From the NCBI GenBank assembly GCA_019323655.1, contig JAHWGX010000006.1:1-33195 (forward strand): 33,195 nucleotides of DNA. The letters are read 5' to 3'. A program made the translations under genes and the position numbers. Of the stretch, positions 31,292-33,195 are shown in pieces. The notes below the pieces were generated by a model. It made no database searches, was not told the DNA's origin, and worked only from the letters and a program-made list of their open reading frames with translations. This DNA is from Candidatus Woesearchaeota archaeon. Its GTDB lineage: Archaea > Nanobdellota > Nanobdellia > Woesearchaeales > GW2011-AR4. Numbering within the stretch: position 1 is the stretch's first letter; every line of letters starts with the position of its first letter.

Positions 31292-31297
31292 ACCTCC
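31292..31297 (-). promoter_or_regulatory. Shine-Dalgarno site deciding the rpoD start
   Basis: GGAGGT on the minus strand lies 4 nt before the ATG at 31287, a near-ideal match to the 16S tail. It rules out the in-frame TTG at 31299, which it would overlap. Confidence 0.75.
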
Positions 31298-31315
31298 AAG
31301 GCGCTTAATTAAAAA

Positions 31316-31714
31316 TCAAACCCTCCTGCCTCTCCTGCCCCCTTTTTTCCTGCAACCATCGTGAGGCAAAGGCGTAACATCCTCAATTAAGCCTATTCTC
31401 AAGCCCATTCTTGATAATGCCCTTATAGCGGCCTGCGCACCCGGGCCTGGGCCAGTCGGATTGTTATGCCCTCCCGGAGCCCTTATCTTTACATTAATCG
31501 CATTTATCCCCTTTTCTATTGCACCCTCTGCAGCCCTCTTGGCAGCAACCATTGCAGCAGTCGGACTGCTCTCCATCCTGTCGCTTTTTACAACCATGCC
31601 TCCGGATGCCTTGCTTATCGTCTCTGTTCCGGTAATGTCAGTTATGTGTATTATTGTATTGTTGTATGATGCGTAGATATGCGCAATTCCCCACCTTTCC
31701 TGTTTAGCCATCAT
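31316..31714 (-). CDS. rps11: Ribosomal protein uS11
   Basis: A 132-residue archaeal uS11 of the small-subunit platform. It has WGIAHIYASYNNTIIHITD, the KIRAPGGHNNPTGPGPGAQAAIRAL core, and the C-terminal VTPLPHDGCRKKGGRRGRRV. I start at the ATG at 31714 (a second ATG follows at once at 31711); an AAGGAT sequence lies about 7 nt upstream, and the longer frame begins with TTG. It begins 2 nt after the uS4 stop. Confidence 0.96.
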   Translation of the reverse strand: MMAKQERWGIAHIYASYNNTIIHITDITGTETISKASGGMVVKSDRMESSPTAAMVAAKRAAEGAIEKGINAINVKIRAPGGHNNPTGPGPGAQAAIRALSRMGLRIGLIEDVTPLPHDGCRKKGGRRGRRV

Positions 31715-31716
31715 TT

Positions 31717-32448
31717 TCAATCCTTTTTATCCTTAACCTGCTCTCCACTTTTTTTATCCAGTTGCGGTTTTTCCTTTTGGGCTTTTGCTGCTTTTTTAGG
31801 CTTTGCCTCCCTTTTTTCTTCTTTCCTGTTTGCTTCTTCCTTTGCCCCTTTTTCTGATTTTTTTTCTTTTGTCTTTTCACTGCCCTTTTTGCTGCTCTCA
31901 GCTTCTTTAGCCGGACTTTTAGGCTTTTCTTCCTTAGCCACAGCCCTTCCGGGATGGCTTGGGTCGGAAAAAGCAGAATTTTGGGAAAAGTTTATGTTGT
32001 TCTCTTCCCTTAAAGGCACAAGATGTGAAGGCGCTGTAATTGTTTTTCCGCCAACTGAAATATGCTCATGAACAATAAGCTGCCTGGCTTGCTTAACGGT
32101 ATTTGCCATATTTTTTCTGTAAACCAGGGTCTGCAGCCTTCTTTCCATTATGTCTTTAAGTGTCAAGGATAATACATCCTCTATTTTTGAGTCTTTGCTT
32201 GCTAAGCCTAAAGACAAAAGTTTTGTTAAAAGCTGGTTTCTTTCTTTTTCAACCTGAGGATTCTCTGGACTTACAAGATTTTTTGCCTGCCGGGTAAAAT
32301 TCTTCAAAATGGAGCTCATCTTCCATATCTCATATTTCCTGTTCAGCCCATACTCCTTTAACAGCTCCTTCTCTGCCAGAATCCTTTCCTTCTGCCATGG
32401 ATGTGCTGGCTTTGAAAATTTTTTTCTTTGTTTTTTTGGGCTTCCCAT
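31717..32448 (-). CDS. rps4: Ribosomal protein uS4 with long Lys/Glu-rich C-terminal tail
   Basis: A 243-residue uS4. The core (1-168) begins MGSPKKQRKKFSKPAHPWQ, contains the S4 RNA-binding fold (RRLQTLVYRKNMANTVKQARQLIVHEHISVGG, 103-134) and ends near SDPSHPGR. Archaeal uS4 is usually about 160-190 residues; here a 75-residue tail of mostly Lys, Glu, Ala and Ser follows (169-243, 31720-31944). The tail is low complexity and probably disordered. Gene position between uS13 and uS11 is standard. It starts 2 nt after the uS13 stop. Confidence 0.96.
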   Translation of the reverse strand: MGSPKKQRKKFSKPAHPWQKERILAEKELLKEYGLNRKYEIWKMSSILKNFTRQAKNLVSPENPQVEKERNQLLTKLLSLGLASKDSKIEDVLSLTLKDIMERRLQTLVYRKNMANTVKQARQLIVHEHISVGGKTITAPSHLVPLREENNINFSQNSAFSDPSHPGRAVAKEEKPKSPAKEAESSKKGSEKTKEKKSEKGAKEEANRKEEKREAKPKKAAKAQKEKPQLDKKSGEQVKDKKD

Positions 32449-32450
32449 TT

Positions 32451-32954
32451 TTATACCCTACCTGCTTTTCCTGATTTTTTCTTTACACCTAAAGAAGATT
32501 TTCCCTTATTTTTCCTGAAATTCGATTTTGTCCTTTGGCCCCTGACCGGCAGCCCCAGGCCATGCCTTATACCCCTATAGGACCTCATTTTTTTCAGTAT
32601 CTTGATATCGTTCTCTTTTGCAAAGGCCAGATTTCCCGTAATAACATGGCAATCTGTTCCATCTTCATAGTTTTTTCTCCTATTGAGCATCCAGACAGGC
32701 ACATTGTAATTTGGCAAGTTATTCAAGATGTCGTCCAGCTTTTTTATCTCCTCATCACTCAAGTAGCCTGTTTTGGAAGTTTTGCTTATACCTGCCAAAT
32801 TGCACAGCACATTGGAAAACATAAAGCTTACTCCCTTAATTTTTCTCAATGCAGGGGCTATAGGCTTATTGCCGTCCAAGTCTGTATTTGCAATTCTTAC
32901 AAAATACCTAAAATTTTCTTTCTGCTCCTTGCTTTCAGATTTTTGTTCTGCCAT
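32451..32954 (-). CDS. rps13: Ribosomal protein uS13
   Basis: A 167-residue archaeal uS13 of the small-subunit head. It shows FRYFVRIANTDLDGNKPI, the helix-two-turn-helix region (ALRKIKGVSFMFSNVLCN), and RSYRGIRHGLGLPVRGQRTKSNFRKNKG near the C-terminus, which contacts tRNA. A Lys/Glu/Ser-rich extension of about 14 residues precedes the core. First gene of the ribosomal/RNA polymerase cluster; a TATA-like GCTATATTC (about 32978-32986) lies roughly 28 nt before the ATG. Confidence 0.97.
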   Translation of the reverse strand: MAEQKSESKEQKENFRYFVRIANTDLDGNKPIAPALRKIKGVSFMFSNVLCNLAGISKTSKTGYLSDEEIKKLDDILNNLPNYNVPVWMLNRRKNYEDGTDCHVITGNLAFAKENDIKILKKMRSYRGIRHGLGLPVRGQRTKSNFRKNKGKSSLGVKKKSGKAGRV

Positions 32955-33136
32955 CTTGACAAAAATAACAGCCGAGAATATAGCACTTTAAGAACCCTAA
33001 AAGCGCTCACATCGAACTCGGGCTTTACAGCAAAAAGAAATCAAGTTTCATTTATAAAGCTTACGATATTCTGGACTTTCGTGTTTTTAAAAATCATTAA
33101 GTAGTAGGCATTTCATAGAAATCTTGGTGATAATCT
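32955..33136. other. Divergent intergenic region with promoters and a hairpin
   Basis: It holds the uS13 promoter on the minus strand and, for the plus-strand gene at 33137, a TATA-like ATTTATAAAG near 33050 and a GGTGAT Shine-Dalgarno site at 33126-33131. No ORF was seen. Confidence 0.5.
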
Positions 33137-33155
33137 ATGAAAGAGAACCTACTAC
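33101..33155 (+). promoter_or_regulatory. Two-step hairpin around a start codon
   Basis: GTAGTAGG (33101-33108) pairs with CCTACTAC (33148-33155), and TTTCATAG (33111-33118) pairs with CTATGAAA (33135-33142). The ATG at 33137 lies inside the inner stem and the GGTGAT site lies in the loop. It could be an RNA regulatory hairpin or a terminal inverted structure of a mobile element. Confidence 0.55.
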
Positions 33156-33195
33156 CATACCCAAATGATTGGAAGAACTTATTAAATCTTTTTGC
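33137..33195 (+). CDS. Start of an unidentified gene, 3'-partial
   Basis: Nineteen codons are visible, beginning MKENLLPYPNDWKNLLNLF, and the frame runs off the window end. A perfect GGTGAT Shine-Dalgarno sequence lies 5 nt before the ATG, and an in-frame TAA stop just upstream rules out an earlier start. The fragment is too short to identify. The hairpin at its 5' end would fit a transposase gene of an insertion element, but this is speculation. Confidence 0.55.
   Translation, partial: MKENLLPYPNDWKNLLNLF

Noticed and set aside
31679..32071. Plus-strand ORF rich in Phe, Ser and Leu opposite uS4
   Set aside because: It is the shadow of the Lys/Glu-rich uS4 tail; no independent signal.
1..33195. 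CRISPR array, rRNA or complete insertion sequence
   Set aside because: No spaced direct repeats of array type, no rRNA-like tract and no transposase with paired ends were seen; the only hint is the hairpin at the right edge.

Overview
The window is a gene-dense, AT-rich piece of an archaeal chromosome. The archaeal assignment rests on RNA polymerase subunits RpoD (Rpb3-like) and RpoN (Rpb10-like), eL18, the archaeal order uS13-uS4-uS11-rpoD-tRNA-Leu-eL18-uL13-uS9-rpoN, TATA boxes 24-30 nt before apparently leaderless ATGs, and GGTGAT Shine-Dalgarno sites inside operons. Several genes look bacterial (tgt, yhhQ, thiS, thiG, the LeuRS core). That mixture and the small gene set suggest a DPANN-type archaeon (Woesearchaeota/Nanoarchaeota-like), but the phylum is inferred, not proven.

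Layout. 1-3771: 3' part of a large Asn/Thr-rich surface protein with a C-terminal membrane anchor. 3781-7723: a MoxR AAA+ ATPase / DUF58 / VWA membrane protein operon with a divergent TPR-like helical protein. 7795-9803: a queuosine-type tRNA-guanine transglycosylase convergent with a YhhQ-type 7-deazaguanine transporter. 10047-11016: bacterial-type thiazole synthase pair thiS-thiG. 11120-16064: a five-gene minus-strand operon, GbsR/MarR-like regulator, MacB/LolD-type ATPase, COG1361-like exported protein and two tandem paralogous MacB-type permeases. It is preceded by three 18-bp direct repeats. 16298-19531: patatin-like phospholipase, B12-domain-type radical SAM protein, and a VapB/VapC toxin-antitoxin pair. 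19604-19916 has no gene I recognise. 19917-20806 is a membrane-anchored protein gene broken by one missing base in a G/C homopolymer.

20932-24165 is a polar-lipid head-group locus: a decarboxylase, a phospholipid N-methyltransferase-like protein and a serine-transferase-type CDP-alcohol phosphatidyltransferase form an overlapping operon, converging on a second gene that fuses two intact CDP-alcohol phosphatidyltransferase domains. Together they could make archaetidylserine, archaetidylethanolamine and N-methylated derivatives. 24249-28775: NAD kinase, ketopantoate reductase, and a LeuRS whose body is bacterial-type but whose C-terminal domain is archaeal-type. 28824-32954: the ribosomal protein/RNA polymerase cluster with tRNA-Leu(GAG). 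The window ends in the first 19 codons of an unidentified plus-strand gene whose start codon lies in a hairpin.

No CRISPR array, rRNA gene or complete insertion sequence was seen. The strongest candidates for something new are the lipid head-group locus with its double-domain transferases, the chimeric LeuRS, and the Tgt/YhhQ salvage pair.
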